Shown here: positions 24,622 through 33,189 of the stretch, one piece after another
How the letters are laid out: every line of letters begins with the position of its first letter
Numbering within the stretch: the stretch's first letter is position 1
Source: Natronohydrobacter sp.
GTDB taxonomy: Bacteria > Pseudomonadota > Alphaproteobacteria > Rhodobacterales > Rhodobacteraceae
Assembly: GCA_020832555.1 (NCBI GenBank)
Contig: JAFIEM010000033.1
Span: 1-33,637 of the forward strand
Reading direction: 5' to 3'
DNA length: 33,637 bases
Notes under the pieces: model-generated
Databases searched by the model: none
What the model saw: only the letters and a program-made list of their open reading frames with translations
Told to the model about the DNA's origin: nothing
Position numbers and translations under genes: made by a program

Positions 24622-25392
24622 ATGCCACGCTACGCGCTACAGATCGAATATGACGGACGCCCCTTCTGCGGCTGGCAGGCGCAGGCGGGTTTGCCCTCTG
24701 TGCAAGAGGCCATCGAAACAGCCCTCGCGCGGCTGGAACCGGACCTGCCCCGCATCGCCGCTGCGGGCCGTACCGATACCGGCGTGCATGCCACCGGGCA
24801 GGTCGCGCATTGCGACATGGCGCGCGACTGGGACGCCTTCCGCCTGATGGAGGCGCTGAACCACCATCTGCGCCCGCTGCCTGTCGCTGTCCGCGCCGCG
24901 GCTCTGGTCGATGACGATTTCCACGCCCGGTTTTCAGCCCATGAACGGCGCTACCTGTTCCGGCTGCTGACCCGCCGCGCGCCCCCCACATTCGACGCGG
25001 GCCGGGTCTGGCATATCAAGCACCCTCTCGATCCGGAGGCGATGCGCGAAGGGGCCACGCATCTGCTGGGGCTGCACGATTTCACCACGTTTCGCGCCAG
25101 CCAGTGTCAGGCTGCATCCCCCGTCAAGACACTGGACGCGCTGGAGATTGCACTGGTCGAGGGCCTGTCTGGCCCGGAAATCCAGTTCCGCCTGCGCGCG
25201 CGGTCTTTCCTGCATAATCAGGTGCGCAGCATCGTGGGCACTTTGGAACGTGTCGGCGCAGGCGCATGGACGCCTGCCGATGTGAAAGTGGCGCTTGAGG
25301 CGCGTGACCGCGCCGCCTGCGGCCCGGTCAGCCCGCCCGACGGGCTGTATCTGACCGGGGTGGGCTATGCCCGCGACCCGTTCACCGGGTAA
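24622..25392 (+). CDS. truA: tRNA pseudouridine(38-40) synthase TruA
   Basis: 256 residues. TruA converts uridines 38-40 in the anticodon arm of many tRNAs to pseudouridine, helping frame maintenance. The protein opens with [16 protein letters not shown]. The catalytic Asp52 sits in [14 protein letters not shown], and the second half has [17 protein letters not shown]-type HDFTTFRA and the C-terminal [15 protein letters not shown] block, all canonical. Length is normal. It follows the SDR gene by 35 bp and is convergent with the DUF1330/alaS pair, 44 bp away. Confidence 0.97.
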   Translation: MPRYALQIEYDGRPFCGWQAQAGLPSVQEAIETALARLEPDLPRIAAAGRTDTGVHATGQVAHCDMARDWDAFRLMEALNHHLRPLPVAVRAAALVDDDFHARFSAHERRYLFRLLTRRAPPTFDAGRVWHIKHPLDPEAMREGATHLLGLHDFTTFRASQCQAASPVKTLDALEIALVEGLSGPEIQFRLRARSFLHNQVRSIVGTLERVGAGAWTPADVKVALEARDRAACGPVSPPDGLYLTGVGYARDPFTG

Positions 25393-25436
25393 GCTGCTGC
25401 TTTATTGAGTATTTTTGGCAAGATGAAACAGTCAGG

Positions 25437-25724
25437 TCAGTCCACTTCCTCGACCACATAGAGGTCACGGGTCGAAGCGCCTTTGGCAAAGCTCAGCGCC
25501 TCTTGATATTCGGGCGAATTGTAGCAGGCGACCGCATCTTCCACCGAGGGGAAGCGCGCGACGACATTGCGCGGACGCGCGGTCCCTTCGAGCACGACAT
25601 ACCGTCCCGCACGCGCCAGAAACACGCCGCCATGCGCGGCAATCGCGGGCGTCGCGCGCTTGGCATATTCCGCATAGGCGTCAGGGTCGGTCACTTCGAC
25701 CGAGGCGATCCAGAGAGCAGTCAT
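25437..25724 (-). CDS. DUF1330 domain protein
   Basis: 95 residues, a single dimeric alpha+beta-barrel-like DUF1330 domain: [17 protein letters not shown] at the start, [17 protein letters not shown] in the middle, and [19 protein letters not shown] toward the end. Its start overlaps the alaS stop by four bases (ATGA), so it is translationally coupled to alaS. The function of this family is not established; a role tied to alanyl-tRNA synthetase is not implied by the fold. It ends 44 bp from the convergent truA. Confidence 0.9.
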   Translation of the reverse strand: MTALWIASVEVTDPDAYAEYAKRATPAIAAHGGVFLARAGRYVVLEGTARPRNVVARFPSVEDAVACYNSPEYQEALSFAKGASTRDLYVVEEVD

Positions 25725-28378
25725 GCCTTCACTCCTTCGATTGTGCGGGCCACGGCCTGAAGCGCGGCTTCTGCCCCTGCAATATCCGCGCCGCCTCCCT
25801 GCGCCATGTCAGGCCGCCCGCCGCCACCCTTGCCGCCCAAGGCTTCCACCGCCGCGCGCACCAGATCGACCGCCGAAAGCTGCCCCGTCAGATCGGGCGT
25901 GACGCCCGCCGCCACGGCTGGCTTCGCGCCGGTATCGGCGATCAGTACCACAGCGCCCGAACCGAGCTTTTCCTTCATCGCGTCGATCAGGGGCGGCAGG
26001 TCCTTGCCCGTCACCCCCGACATGACCTTGGCAATCAGCTTGATGCCTGCAATGTCCTGCGGCGCATCCTCTTGCGCGCCCCCGCCCATGGCGACCTGCC
26101 GCTTGAGTTGGGCAATTTCATTGGCGAGCGCCCGGCGTTCCTCCATCAGCGCCTTCACGCGCTCGGGCACATCCTGCACCGGCGCTTTCAGAAGCGATGC
26201 AAGTGCGCCAAGCCGGGCATCCTGCGCGCGCAGGTAATCCAGCGCCGCCTGCCCGGTCAGCGCCTCGATGCGCCGCACACCTGCCGAAGATGCCGAATCG
26301 CCCAGACAGACGAAAGCGCCGATATCGCCGGTGCGTGCCACATGGGTGCCACCGCAAAGTTCCAGCGAATAGGTCGCGCCATCATGGCCCTTCTGCGCGC
26401 CGGGCAGATGCCCCATGGAAACGACGCGCACTTCCTCGCCATATTTCTCGCCAAAGAGCGCCTGAGCCCCAAGCGCGCGCGCCTCATCCGGCGTCATGAT
26501 CCGGGTTTCAACGGGCGTGTTCTGACGGATGAAGGCGTTGACCTCAGCCTCGACCTGCGCCAGCTCATCGGCACTCAGCCCCGCACCATGGCTGAAATCA
26601 AACCGCAGCCGGTCGGGCGCATTGAGCGAACCCTTCTGCGCGACATGATCGCCCAAGGCGCGCCGCAAAGCCTCATGCAGAAGATGCGTCGCAGAATGGT
26701 TCGCACGGATGGCCGCGCGGCGCTGATGCGTGACCTCCAGCTTCACCGGCTGGCCTGTGCTGAACTCGCCCTCGGTCACTTTGGCGATATGGATGAACAC
26801 GCCTGCTGTCTTGCGCGTATCCGTGACCTCTGCCAGCCCGGTCGCCGAGCGGATCAGCCCGGTATCGCCCACCTGCCCGCCGGATTCGGCGTAAAACGGC
26901 GTCTGATTGACGACGATCTGCACCTCGCCCCGGGCAGTCGCGACCTCGGCCCCGTCTGCCACCAGCGCCAGCACCTGCCCTTCGGCTCTTTCCATGTCAT
27001 AGCCCAGAAACTCGGTCGCGCCAAAACGGTCGGCAATATCAAACCAGATCGTGGCATCTGCGGCCTCGCCCGACCCGGACCAGCTGGCCCGCGCGCGCGC
27101 CTTCTGCTCGGCCATCGCCGCATCAAAGCCAGCCACATCGACGCCCCGGCCCCGTTCGCGCAGCGCATCCTGCGTCAGATCGAGCGGGAAGCCGTAAGTG
27201 TCATAAAGCTTGAAGGCCGCCGCTCCCGGCAATTCCGCCCCATCGGGCAGGCTGTCGAGTTCCGCATCCAAGAGCTTCAGCCCGCGATCCAGCGTCTGGC
27301 GGAAGCGCGTTTCCTCGGCCTGCAAGGTCTGGGTAATCAGCGCCTGTGCATCGCGCAATTCCTGATAATGCCCGCCCATCTGCGCCACCAGTGCGGGCAC
27401 CAGCCGATACATCACCGGGTCCTGCGCGCCCAGCATATGCGCATGCCGCATCGCGCGGCGCATGATCCGGCGCAGCACATAGCCGCGCCCGTCATTGCTG
27501 GGCATCACCCCATCCGCGATCAGGAAAGACGTGGCGCGCAGATGATCCGCAATCACCCGGTGATGCGTCTTGCCGGGGCCATCCGGGTCGGAACTGGTCG
27601 CATGGGCCGAGGCCTCGATCAGCGCGCGCATCAGATCGGTGTCGTAATTGTCATGCTTGCCCTGCAAGAGCGCGCCGATGCGCTCCAGCCCCATACCCGT
27701 GTCGATCGACTGGCGCGGCAGGTCGGTCAGGCGGCCATCCTCATGCTGTTCATTCTGCATGAAGACCAGGTTCCATATCTCGATGAAGCGGTCGCCATCT
27801 TCCTCCGGGCTTCCCGGGGGCCCGCCCCAGATGCTCGGCCCGTGATCGAAGAAAATCTCGGTGCAGGGACCGCAGGGACCGGTCGGCCCCATGCGCCAGA
27901 AATTGTCATCCGTCGGGATACGGATGATCCGGTCATCGGACAGTCCCGCCACCTTCTTCCAGATCTCGGCGGCCTCGTCATCGGTATGGTAAACCGTGAC
28001 CAGCAGTCGGTCTTTCGGAATATCAAAATCCTTCGTCAGCAATTCCCAGGCAAAGGGGATCGCATCGGATTTGAAATAATCGCCGAAGCTGAAATTCCCC
28101 AGCATCTCGAAAAATGTATGGTGCCGCGCCGTATAGCCCACATTGTCCAGATCATTATGCTTGCCGCCCGCGCGCACGCATTTCTGGCTGGTGGTCGCGC
28201 GGTTGTAATCGCGGTGTTCCAGACCGGTGAACACGTTCTTGAACTGGACCATACCGGAATTGGTGAACATCAGCGTGGGATCATTGCGCGGAACCAGGGG
28301 CGAACTGTCCACGACCGCATGGCCCTGCCGGGCGAAGTAATTCAGGAAGGTCGAGCGGATATCGTTCAGGCTGGCCAT
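25721..28378 (-). CDS. alaS: Alanyl-tRNA synthetase
   Basis: 885 residues from the ATG at 28378, with GGAGAC seven bases upstream; earlier in-frame starts lack a site and AlaS homology. It charges tRNA-Ala with alanine and edits Ser/Gly mischarging. The catalytic domain shows [20 protein letters not shown], the conserved [18 protein letters not shown], and [15 protein letters not shown]. The editing domain shows the zinc ligands in [13 protein letters not shown] and [14 protein letters not shown]. The C-terminal dimerisation region (coiled coil near residues 720-760, then a Gly-rich [15 protein letters not shown] segment) is complete. The gene precedes the DUF1330 gene with a four-base overlap. 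In many proteobacteria alaS is next to or near recA; here about 1.8 kb of other DNA intervenes. Confidence 0.98.
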   Translation of the reverse strand: MASLNDIRSTFLNYFARQGHAVVDSSPLVPRNDPTLMFTNSGMVQFKNVFTGLEHRDYNRATTSQKCVRAGGKHNDLDNVGYTARHHTFFEMLGNFSFGDYFKSDAIPFAWELLTKDFDIPKDRLLVTVYHTDDEAAEIWKKVAGLSDDRIIRIPTDDNFWRMGPTGPCGPCTEIFFDHGPSIWGGPPGSPEEDGDRFIEIWNLVFMQNEQHEDGRLTDLPRQSIDTGMGLERIGALLQGKHDNYDTDLMRALIEASAHATSSDPDGPGKTHHRVIADHLRATSFLIADGVMPSNDGRGYVLRRIMRRAMRHAHMLGAQDPVMYRLVPALVAQMGGHYQELRDAQALITQTLQAEETRFRQTLDRGLKLLDAELDSLPDGAELPGAAAFKLYDTYGFPLDLTQDALRERGRGVDVAGFDAAMAEQKARARASWSGSGEAADATIWFDIADRFGATEFLGYDMERAEGQVLALVADGAEVATARGEVQIVVNQTPFYAESGGQVGDTGLIRSATGLAEVTDTRKTAGVFIHIAKVTEGEFSTGQPVKLEVTHQRRAAIRANHSATHLLHEALRRALGDHVAQKGSLNAPDRLRFDFSHGAGLSADELAQVEAEVNAFIRQNTPVETRIMTPDEARALGAQALFGEKYGEEVRVVSMGHLPGAQKGHDGATYSLELCGGTHVARTGDIGAFVCLGDSASSAGVRRIEALTGQAALDYLRAQDARLGALASLLKAPVQDVPERVKALMEERRALANEIAQLKRQVAMGGGAQEDAPQDIAGIKLIAKVMSGVTGKDLPPLIDAMKEKLGSGAVVLIADTGAKPAVAAGVTPDLTGQLSAVDLVRAAVEALGGKGGGGRPDMAQGGGADIAGAEAALQAVARTIEGVKA

Positions 28379-28402
28379 GGTCTGTCTCCGGCGCATGAGA
28401 GG

Positions 28403-28423
28403 CTGGCGCATGGTTTAGCTTCG
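28403..28423. repeat. 21-bp direct repeat, left copy
   Basis: CTGGCGCATGGTTTAGCTTCG recurs at 29390-29410 with one mismatch (C/T at the fifth base). The copies are 987 bp apart and bracket the small membrane protein pair. Each lies at the 3' end of a decayed MOSC fragment. Confidence 0.75.
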
Positions 28424-28543
28424 CGGCGGGAAGGTGTCCACACCTGACAATGCAGGCTGTCCGGCAAAGATCCCGTCCGCGCCGGTCACCCTGTCACGAC
28501 ACGAGCGGTACAGGATACCGCGCAGGCGCACGGGCGGTTGGCT
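28415..28543 (-). pseudogene. Decayed MOSC C-terminus, copy 1
   Basis: Read on the minus strand, the stretch between in-frame stops encodes VRLRGILYRSCRDRV followed by about 25 residues. The intact MOSC gene at 29589-30164 has LRLRGILCRVARDGV at the equivalent place, and over 26 aligned residues about 11 are identical without gaps. No start or upstream domain remains. It lies just upstream of alaS. Confidence 0.6.
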
Positions 28544-28710
28544 TCAATATGACTATCGCTGCTTCCACAACAACCGAAGCAATCTAGTTACCCTCACACA
28601 CAGACTGGCATCCAATCCGGCCACCGTCTCTTACGCCACGGATCTTTCAAGTTGCCCGACTCGGCCAGAGCTAGCAATCTCGTAGGAATGCAATTCTCGA
28701 GAGCGATACA

Positions 28711-28968
28711 ATGCTGCTGATCATCCCTGTAATATTTTTTTTCATCATCCCTACACTGAAATGGCAATTGATCGCGGTGATTGTCAGTGCCGCAGTGCTG
28801 CGCATGAATGGCCGGGCGCGAAACCACGAAGTTGCTCATTCGCTCGGCATCGAACCTATTACCGACGCAAAGCACTTCCTGTTGTTTGTGGGTGTTGGCA
28901 CGGTCATGGTCGCGATTCTTCTCTCACTTCACAGCATTCGACGGCTTATCCGCAAGAAAAATGAATAA
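28711..28968 (+). CDS. Small two-helix membrane protein
   Basis: 85 residues. A very hydrophobic start (MLLIIPVIFFFIIP, then LIAVIVSAAVL) forms one long or two short membrane segments. A polar loop (RMNGRARNHEVAHSLGIEPITDAKH) is followed by a second membrane helix (FLLFVGVGTVMVAILLSL) and a basic cytoplasmic tail (RRLIRKKNE). I recognise no family. The next gene begins immediately after its stop codon, so the two are coupled. Base composition is clearly AT-richer than alaS and recA on either side, pointing to acquisition by transfer. It sits between the two 21-bp repeats. Confidence 0.6.
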   Translation: MLLIIPVIFFFIIPTLKWQLIAVIVSAAVLRMNGRARNHEVAHSLGIEPITDAKHFLLFVGVGTVMVAILLSLHSIRRLIRKKNE

Positions 28969-29358
28969 ATGCGCATGAACCCGACAGTTCTGGTGACTCT
29001 CGCATTCGTTGGCTTCGCAGCACTTGCGCCGCGACTATTCGAAACGACTGTCATGCTGGTAATCTTTGGAGCCGTCGCCACGCTGTTCATCGTTCTAGTG
29101 TTTCAGGTCGGCAAAGAAGCCATCGAAAAACCAGACGCGGAAGGAAGCTTGCAACACCACTTTCGGAAGAATGCTGTGAAGACCATCTTCTCTATTGGCT
29201 CTGTACTAGGTGCTGCAGGCTTTTTTATAGGTCTGGTCCTCGCCGTTTTGGGGGTTGAACCGACTATGGCAAACGGCACGAAACTTTGGCTCATTTCTGG
29301 CAGCCTTGGCATTGCATGCATGGTATGCGCATGGATCGCAGGGGGCTTTCCACGCTAG
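28969..29358 (+). CDS. Four-helix membrane protein coupled to the preceding gene
   Basis: 129 residues from the ATG that directly follows the preceding TAA (an alternative ATG lies at 28975). Four hydrophobic segments are visible: near residues 5-20 (VLVTLAFVGFAALAP), 27-45 (VMLVIFGAVATLFIVLVF), 75-95 (IFSIGSVLGAAGFFIGLVLAVLG) and 107-125. A charged cytoplasmic-type loop (KEAIEKPDAEGSLQHHFRKN) lies between the second and third. I recognise no family. With its neighbour it forms a compact, AT-richer two-gene cassette between direct repeats, which could be a small mobile or defence-type cargo; that is inference only. Confidence 0.6.
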   Translation: MRMNPTVLVTLAFVGFAALAPRLFETTVMLVIFGAVATLFIVLVFQVGKEAIEKPDAEGSLQHHFRKNAVKTIFSIGSVLGAAGFFIGLVLAVLGVEPTMANGTKLWLISGSLGIACMVCAWIAGGFPR

Positions 29359-29389
29359 TACCTTGCGATATTCCACCAGTTCAAGTCCA

Positions 29390-29410
29390 CTGGTGCATGG
29401 TTTAGCTTCG
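29390..29410. repeat. 21-bp direct repeat, right copy
   Basis: CTGGTGCATGGTTTAGCTTCG, 20 of 21 bases identical to 28403-28423. It closes the 987-bp interval that holds the two membrane-protein genes. Confidence 0.75.
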
Positions 29411-29573
29411 TGCTTGGCCGTCCACCTGTAGGAACCGGGAACTTTTCCAGCAGAACCCCCTTACGGATCACCCAATCATTGACGTCAGTACACATAACCC
29501 CGCCACACATAACCCCGCCCAACCGCTGCGGACTTCGAATCGCCGCAGAGGCCCACTCGCGCAGCCGTTCCAT
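29400..29573 (-). pseudogene. Decayed MOSC C-terminus, copy 2
   Basis: On the minus strand this encodes REWASAAIRSPQRLGGVMC, a five-residue duplication, then TDVNDWVIRKGVLLEKFP. With the duplication removed it aligns without gaps to the C-terminus of the intact MOSC protein (RDWINVPEYRTLRLRGILC, RVARDGVIREGDVVRKKP), with about 13 of 37 residues identical. It has no MOSC core, and its frame runs on through the 21-bp repeat to a stop at 29355. It is almost certainly a relic. Confidence 0.6.
29490..29519. repeat. 15-bp tandem duplication inside the MOSC relic
   Basis: ACACATAACCCCGCC occurs twice in direct succession. In the minus-strand frame it duplicates five codons (giving GVMC GGVMC), consistent with slippage in unconstrained sequence. 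Confidence 0.75.
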
Positions 29574-29588
29574 AATGCGCCGTCCACA

Positions 29589-30164
29589 TCATCCAAGAAC
29601 CGTGGCATCCGGCTTCTTCCTTACAACATCGCCCTCACGGATCACCCCGTCACGCGCCACCCGACACAGAATCCCGCGCAGCCGCAACGTTCGATACTCG
29701 GGCACATTGATCCAGTCCCGCGCGGCTTTGCCATAGCGCGCCGACCATTTCACGCAGGCATCGTTGAAGATATCCGACACCTCCAGCAATGCCGTGCCCA
29801 CCTGCAGGATCTGGCCCGCAGGCAGATTCGCCTCCGAAAGATCCATGTCGGTGATGAAAGTATCACCCGGATGCACGCAACTCTCGCGGTCACGCCAGAC
29901 CAGATCCAGCACGCGGCGCGACAGGATGCAGACCTGAATACCCGGATGCGGCCTGCCATCCGGCAGGCGCAACCACGGACGGCTGGCCCAGCGCTCGCCC
30001 GGAATCCCCTGCGCAACTGTCACCGCGATTTCCGGCAAGTACTGGCGCAGCCCGTAATCCGGGCGCAGACACAGCATCTCCACGCGCCCGTCATTCTTCG
30101 GCGCAGCCAGCACATCGGCGAGAGCCGCCTCAAGCTCGGTGCGCGTAGCCTGCGGTGCTGTCAT
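29589..30164 (-). CDS. MOSC domain protein
   Basis: 191 residues. MOSC domains occur in molybdenum-cofactor sulfurases and related enzymes that carry sulfur to metal centres; many small stand-alone members have unknown targets. Visible features are a beta-rich N-terminal part (VEMLCLRPDYGLRQ), GIPGERWASRPW, HPGDTFITDMDLSEANLPAGQ, and the DACVKWSARYGKAARDW block containing the conserved Cys. It starts 12 bp after the recA stop on the same strand and is probably read from the recA promoter. Two decayed copies of its C-terminus lie downstream. Confidence 0.88.
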   Translation of the reverse strand: MTAPQATRTELEAALADVLAAPKNDGRVEMLCLRPDYGLRQYLPEIAVTVAQGIPGERWASRPWLRLPDGRPHPGIQVCILSRRVLDLVWRDRESCVHPGDTFITDMDLSEANLPAGQILQVGTALLEVSDIFNDACVKWSARYGKAARDWINVPEYRTLRLRGILCRVARDGVIREGDVVRKKPDATVLG

Positions 30165-30176
30165 TGCAGCATGGCC

Positions 30177-31244
30177 CTAGTCCTCGGTCAACGCGTCGTC
30201 ATTTTCGCTCATATGGAAATCCAGCCCATGCGCGGCGCGGATCTTGTCCTCGATCTGCAAGGCCATCTGCGGATTATCCTTCAGGAAGGTCTTCGCATTC
30301 TCGCGCCCCTGCCCGATGCGTTCATCCCCATAGGAATACCAGGCACCCGATTTTTCCACGACCCCGGCCTTCACGCCCAGATCCAGCAATTCCCCGCGCT
30401 TCGAAATCCCCTCGCCATACATGATGTCGAATTCGACCTGCTTGAACGGCGGCGCCACCTTGTTCTTCACAACCTTCACGCGGGTCTGATTGCCAACCAC
30501 CTCGTCGCGATCCTTGATCGACCCGATACGGCGAATATCCAGCCGGACAGAGGCGTAGAATTTCAGCGCATTGCCCCCTGTCGTGGTTTCGGGCGAGCCG
30601 AACATGACCCCGATCTTCATGCGGATCTGGTTGATGAAGATCACCATGCAGTTCGAACGCGCGATCGAACTCGTCAGCTTGCGCATCGCCTGAGACATCA
30701 GCCGCGCATGAACGCCCACGGAACTGTCGCCCATATCGCCCTCAAGCTCGGATTTGGGCGTCAGCGCCGCCACCGAATCGACCACCACCAGCGACACCGC
30801 GCCCGAGCGCACCAGCGTATCGACGATTTCCAGCGCCTGTTCGCCCGTATCGGGCTGCGAGATCAGCAATTCATCCAGATTGACCCCCAGCTTGCGGGCA
30901 TATTGCGGGTCCAGCGCATGTTCGGCATCGACAAAGGCGCAAATCCCGCCCTTTTTCTGCTCTTCCGCCACGACATGCAGCGTCAGCGTGGTCTTGCCCG
31001 AACTTTCCGGCCCGTAAATCTCGATGATCCGTCCCTTGGGCAGCCCGCCGATGCCCAGCGCGATATCCAGCCCCAGCGATCCGGTCGAGGTCGCCTCGAT
31101 ATCCTTGAGGACATTGTCGCCCCCAAGCTTCATGATCGAGCCCTTGCCGAATTGCCGCTCAATCTGCGCCAGCGCCGAATCGAGCGCTTTCTGTTTCTCC
31201 GCCGTGCGTTTGTCGGTCATTGTCAGCAGGTCCGCCGTTGCCAT
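30177..31244 (-). CDS. recA: Recombinase RecA
   Basis: 355 residues from the ATG at 31244 (MATADLLTM, the usual Rhodobacterales start), with AGGGG upstream; the longer open frame runs into the SOS promoter. RecA forms filaments on single-stranded DNA, drives strand exchange and triggers LexA self-cleavage. Walker [10 protein letters not shown], the make-ATP-work Glu in [19 protein letters not shown] and the L2 loop region [13 protein letters not shown] are all present. A perfect GTTC-N7-GTTC LexA box lies 50 bp upstream. A MOSC gene follows within 12 bp. Confidence 0.98.
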   Translation of the reverse strand: MATADLLTMTDKRTAEKQKALDSALAQIERQFGKGSIMKLGGDNVLKDIEATSTGSLGLDIALGIGGLPKGRIIEIYGPESSGKTTLTLHVVAEEQKKGGICAFVDAEHALDPQYARKLGVNLDELLISQPDTGEQALEIVDTLVRSGAVSLVVVDSVAALTPKSELEGDMGDSSVGVHARLMSQAMRKLTSSIARSNCMVIFINQIRMKIGVMFGSPETTTGGNALKFYASVRLDIRRIGSIKDRDEVVGNQTRVKVVKNKVAPPFKQVEFDIMYGEGISKRGELLDLGVKAGVVEKSGAWYSYGDERIGQGRENAKTFLKDNPQMALQIEDKIRAAHGLDFHMSENDDALTED

Positions 31245-31293
31245 TTCTCTGCCCCTTATTCCACAGCGCGCCTTGCGCGGCAATCGCAGCTTT

Positions 31294-31308
31294 GTTCGAT
31301 GAATGTTC
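31294..31308. promoter_or_regulatory. LexA (SOS) box of recA
   Basis: GTTCGATGAATGTTC is a perfect match to the alphaproteobacterial LexA operator GTTC-N7-GTTC. It lies 50 bp upstream of the recA start codon. Repression by LexA and induction on DNA damage follow from known alphaproteobacterial SOS control. Confidence 0.88.
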
Positions 31309-31508
31309 CATATCGCACATACAGGCACAAAGCGAGAACTTTTTGCGGGCCTGATCCCCCATCCTTGCGCGAAAAGGCTTAATTTTCAGTGAGCGCGACA
31401 GATGCATCTGACGCAAGGCGGGGTTTCGGCTTTTGCAGTGGTCATGTCAGAACCCATGACCTAAGTTGGTGCCAAGGGGGGAAACACCTTGCAAGAAAGG
31501 GTTTCCAG

Positions 31509-31742
31509 ATGGCAAGTCTGAACACGAATATCACCGCGTCGCATGTGCTCTCGCAACTGGGCCAGAACCTGCGCGCCTTCGGCAATGGCGTGCTGAACCT
31601 GCTGATCCTGATCGCCGAATTCACGCCGAAATATCAGGCGATCCAGTATTACAACTCACTCTCGGACGAAGATCTCGCTGAAATGGGCATGACCCGCGCC
31701 GATGTGGTGCAAAAGGTCTTTGGCGCACGGATGTATCTCTGA
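31509..31742 (+). CDS. DUF1127 small protein
   Basis: 77 residues from the ATG at 31509, preceded by AAGAAAGGG; a longer in-frame extension to 31389 lacks homology and lies in the recA promoter region. The C-terminal 40 residues are a DUF1127 (YjiS-like) domain, QYYNSLSDEDLAEMGMTRADV. The N-terminal half has a hydrophobic amphipathic stretch (NGVLNLLILIAEF). Arg-rich short members of this family act in phosphate, carbon or RNA regulation in Rhizobiales and Rhodobacter; this one is not Arg-rich, so such a role is uncertain. It is divergent from recA. Confidence 0.85.
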   Translation: MASLNTNITASHVLSQLGQNLRAFGNGVLNLLILIAEFTPKYQAIQYYNSLSDEDLAEMGMTRADVVQKVFGARMYL

Positions 31743-32239
31743 TCCGACCCTGCCTGCGCCAGACCTGTGGCGCGGATCAGAGGGGCGGTCTGCGGGGTAA
31801 ATGCGTGAAGCAGCGCGAAACATCCCGGCGGCAGATCGGCCTCCTGCAACTGCATGGCGATATCGGTCGCATTCAGCGCCGCATCGGGTGGCGGGCACCA
31901 GATCAGGCCGTGACCTAACCCGGCCCCCAGCGCCGCGCCCAGCGCGTCCCGGTCATCTGCGCCCCGGCACAGCATCACCGGTGCCGCGGCCTGCGCTGCA
32001 CCGGATATGGCCTCGGCCATGCCATAGGGCTCAAGCCGCAGGGCCAGCCGGTCACGCGCCGCCGCATCCGCACCGCGCAGCAAGGCACGCGCCCGCGCAA
32101 AATCCCGCGCCTCTGCCAGCACCACCGATCCGGCGCGCGTGCCATCCGCGCGCGCCACGGCAATATGCCCGGTGCCAAAAGGCACCCGCCAGCGCCCCCC
32201 CACAAAATGCGCAAACAACCGCTCAGATAGATCATCCAT
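31649..32239 (-). CDS. Truncated aldehyde-dehydrogenase-like ORF
   Basis: 196 residues from the ATG at 32239. The start (HFVGGRWRVPFGTGHIAVA) resembles the N-terminus of aldehyde dehydrogenases, and LQEADLPPGCFALLHAF resembles the later LxEAGLPPGVxNxV segment. The intervening cofactor-binding part is shortened. The catalytic-Cys half is missing altogether. The last 30 codons run antisense through the end of the DUF1127 gene, so the original stop has probably been lost. I read it as a degenerate gene still open over about 590 bp; a short functional protein cannot be excluded. It is divergent from psuK, 64 bp away. Confidence 0.45.
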   Translation of the reverse strand: MDDLSERLFAHFVGGRWRVPFGTGHIAVARADGTRAGSVVLAEARDFARARALLRGADAAARDRLALRLEPYGMAEAISGAAQAAAPVMLCRGADDRDALGAALGAGLGHGLIWCPPPDAALNATDIAMQLQEADLPPGCFALLHAFTPQTAPLIRATGLAQAGSDQRYIRAPKTFCTTSARVMPISARSSSESEL

Positions 32240-32303
32240 CCCCACTGCCTAGCAGGCGCGCTGGACCCTTGCCAAGCCTTGCCCTTTCGGCCACGACAGG
32301 GCG

Positions 32304-33179
32304 ATGAACGAAATGCCGGATATCCTCTGCCTCGGGGCAGCACATTGGGACGTGATCGGGTGCAGCGCGCAACCGGTCGCGACCGGCGATGACCTGCCCG
32401 GAGTGATCCGCACCCGCCCCGGTGGCGTGGCCCTCAACATCGCCCATGCGCTTGCCGGACAAGGGCTGCGTCCCGCGCTTCTGTCGGCCATCGGGCAAGA
32501 CCCGGAAGGTGCGGCACTGGTCGCCTGGCTGGACAACCGGGGCATCGACACGCGCTTCCTGCACCGTCCCGAAACCCTTCCGACCGACCGCTACATGGCG
32601 ATCGAGGGGCCGGAGGGACTGGTTGCCGCCATCGCCGATTCCACTGCGCTGGAACGCGAAAGCCCCCGGATAATCGCCGCGCTCCGGGTACCCGCGCTGC
32701 AGGCATGGCGCGGACCGGTCGTGCTGGACAGCGGCTTCGCGCCCGATACGCTCGCAGATCTCGCCCGGAAACGCATCCCGCAAGCCGCCCCCCTGCGCCT
32801 GACCTCTGCCGCGCCCGCCAAGGCCCCGCGCCTGCGCCCCTTCCTTCGGGCCCATGCCACCTTCACCCTCAACCGGCACGAGGCCGAATCCCTCCTCGAC
32901 CGACCGCTGCCCGACAGCCTGACGGCGGCAACTGCCCTTGTGGCCGCAGGCGCCGCCCGCGCCATCATCACCGATGGCCCGCGCCCTGTCACCGAAGCTG
33001 ATCATCGACAGACCCTCACCTTGCTGCCGCCACCTGCCGCTGTGCAGCGCGTCACAGGCGCTGGGGACACGTTCCTTGCCGCCCATATCGCGGCAGAATT
33101 GCGCGGGCTGGACCGTCACGCCGCACTTGCCTATGCACTTGATGCTGCCGCCCTGCATATCGCCACAACCGACCCCTGA
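32304..33179 (+). CDS. psuK: PfkB-family kinase, probable pseudouridine kinase
   Basis: 291 residues. A ribokinase-fold sugar/nucleoside kinase: the N-terminal ILCLGAAHWDVIG, GGVALNIAHALAGQG, and the C-terminal anion-hole motif GAGDTF at 252-257 with catalytic Asp255, plus the FTLNRHEAESL block. The next gene, 10 bp on, is pseudouridine-5'-phosphate glycosidase, so the expected job is phosphorylation of pseudouridine to its 5'-phosphate. Length is typical. The specificity assignment rests on this neighbour; the fold alone would allow other PfkB substrates. Confidence 0.88.
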   Translation: MNEMPDILCLGAAHWDVIGCSAQPVATGDDLPGVIRTRPGGVALNIAHALAGQGLRPALLSAIGQDPEGAALVAWLDNRGIDTRFLHRPETLPTDRYMAIEGPEGLVAAIADSTALERESPRIIAALRVPALQAWRGPVVLDSGFAPDTLADLARKRIPQAAPLRLTSAAPAKAPRLRPFLRAHATFTLNRHEAESLLDRPLPDSLTAATALVAAGAARAIITDGPRPVTEADHRQTLTLLPPPAAVQRVTGAGDTFLAAHIAAELRGLDRHAALAYALDAAALHIATTDP

Positions 33180-33189
33180 AGGAACCGCC

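Noticed and set aside
23798-24991. A 397-codon minus-strand frame across the SDR gene and truA
   Set aside because: It spans two well-supported genes on the opposite strand, and its composition is that of a shadow.
26072-28447. A 791-codon plus-strand open frame opposite alaS
   Set aside because: It is fully antisense to a clearly real alaS, is His/Arg/Gln-rich in the way typical of GC-rich shadow frames, and has no recognisable domain.
29871-31382. A 503-codon plus-strand open frame opposite recA and the MOSC gene
   Set aside because: Antisense to recA with shadow-type composition; no start signal or domain.
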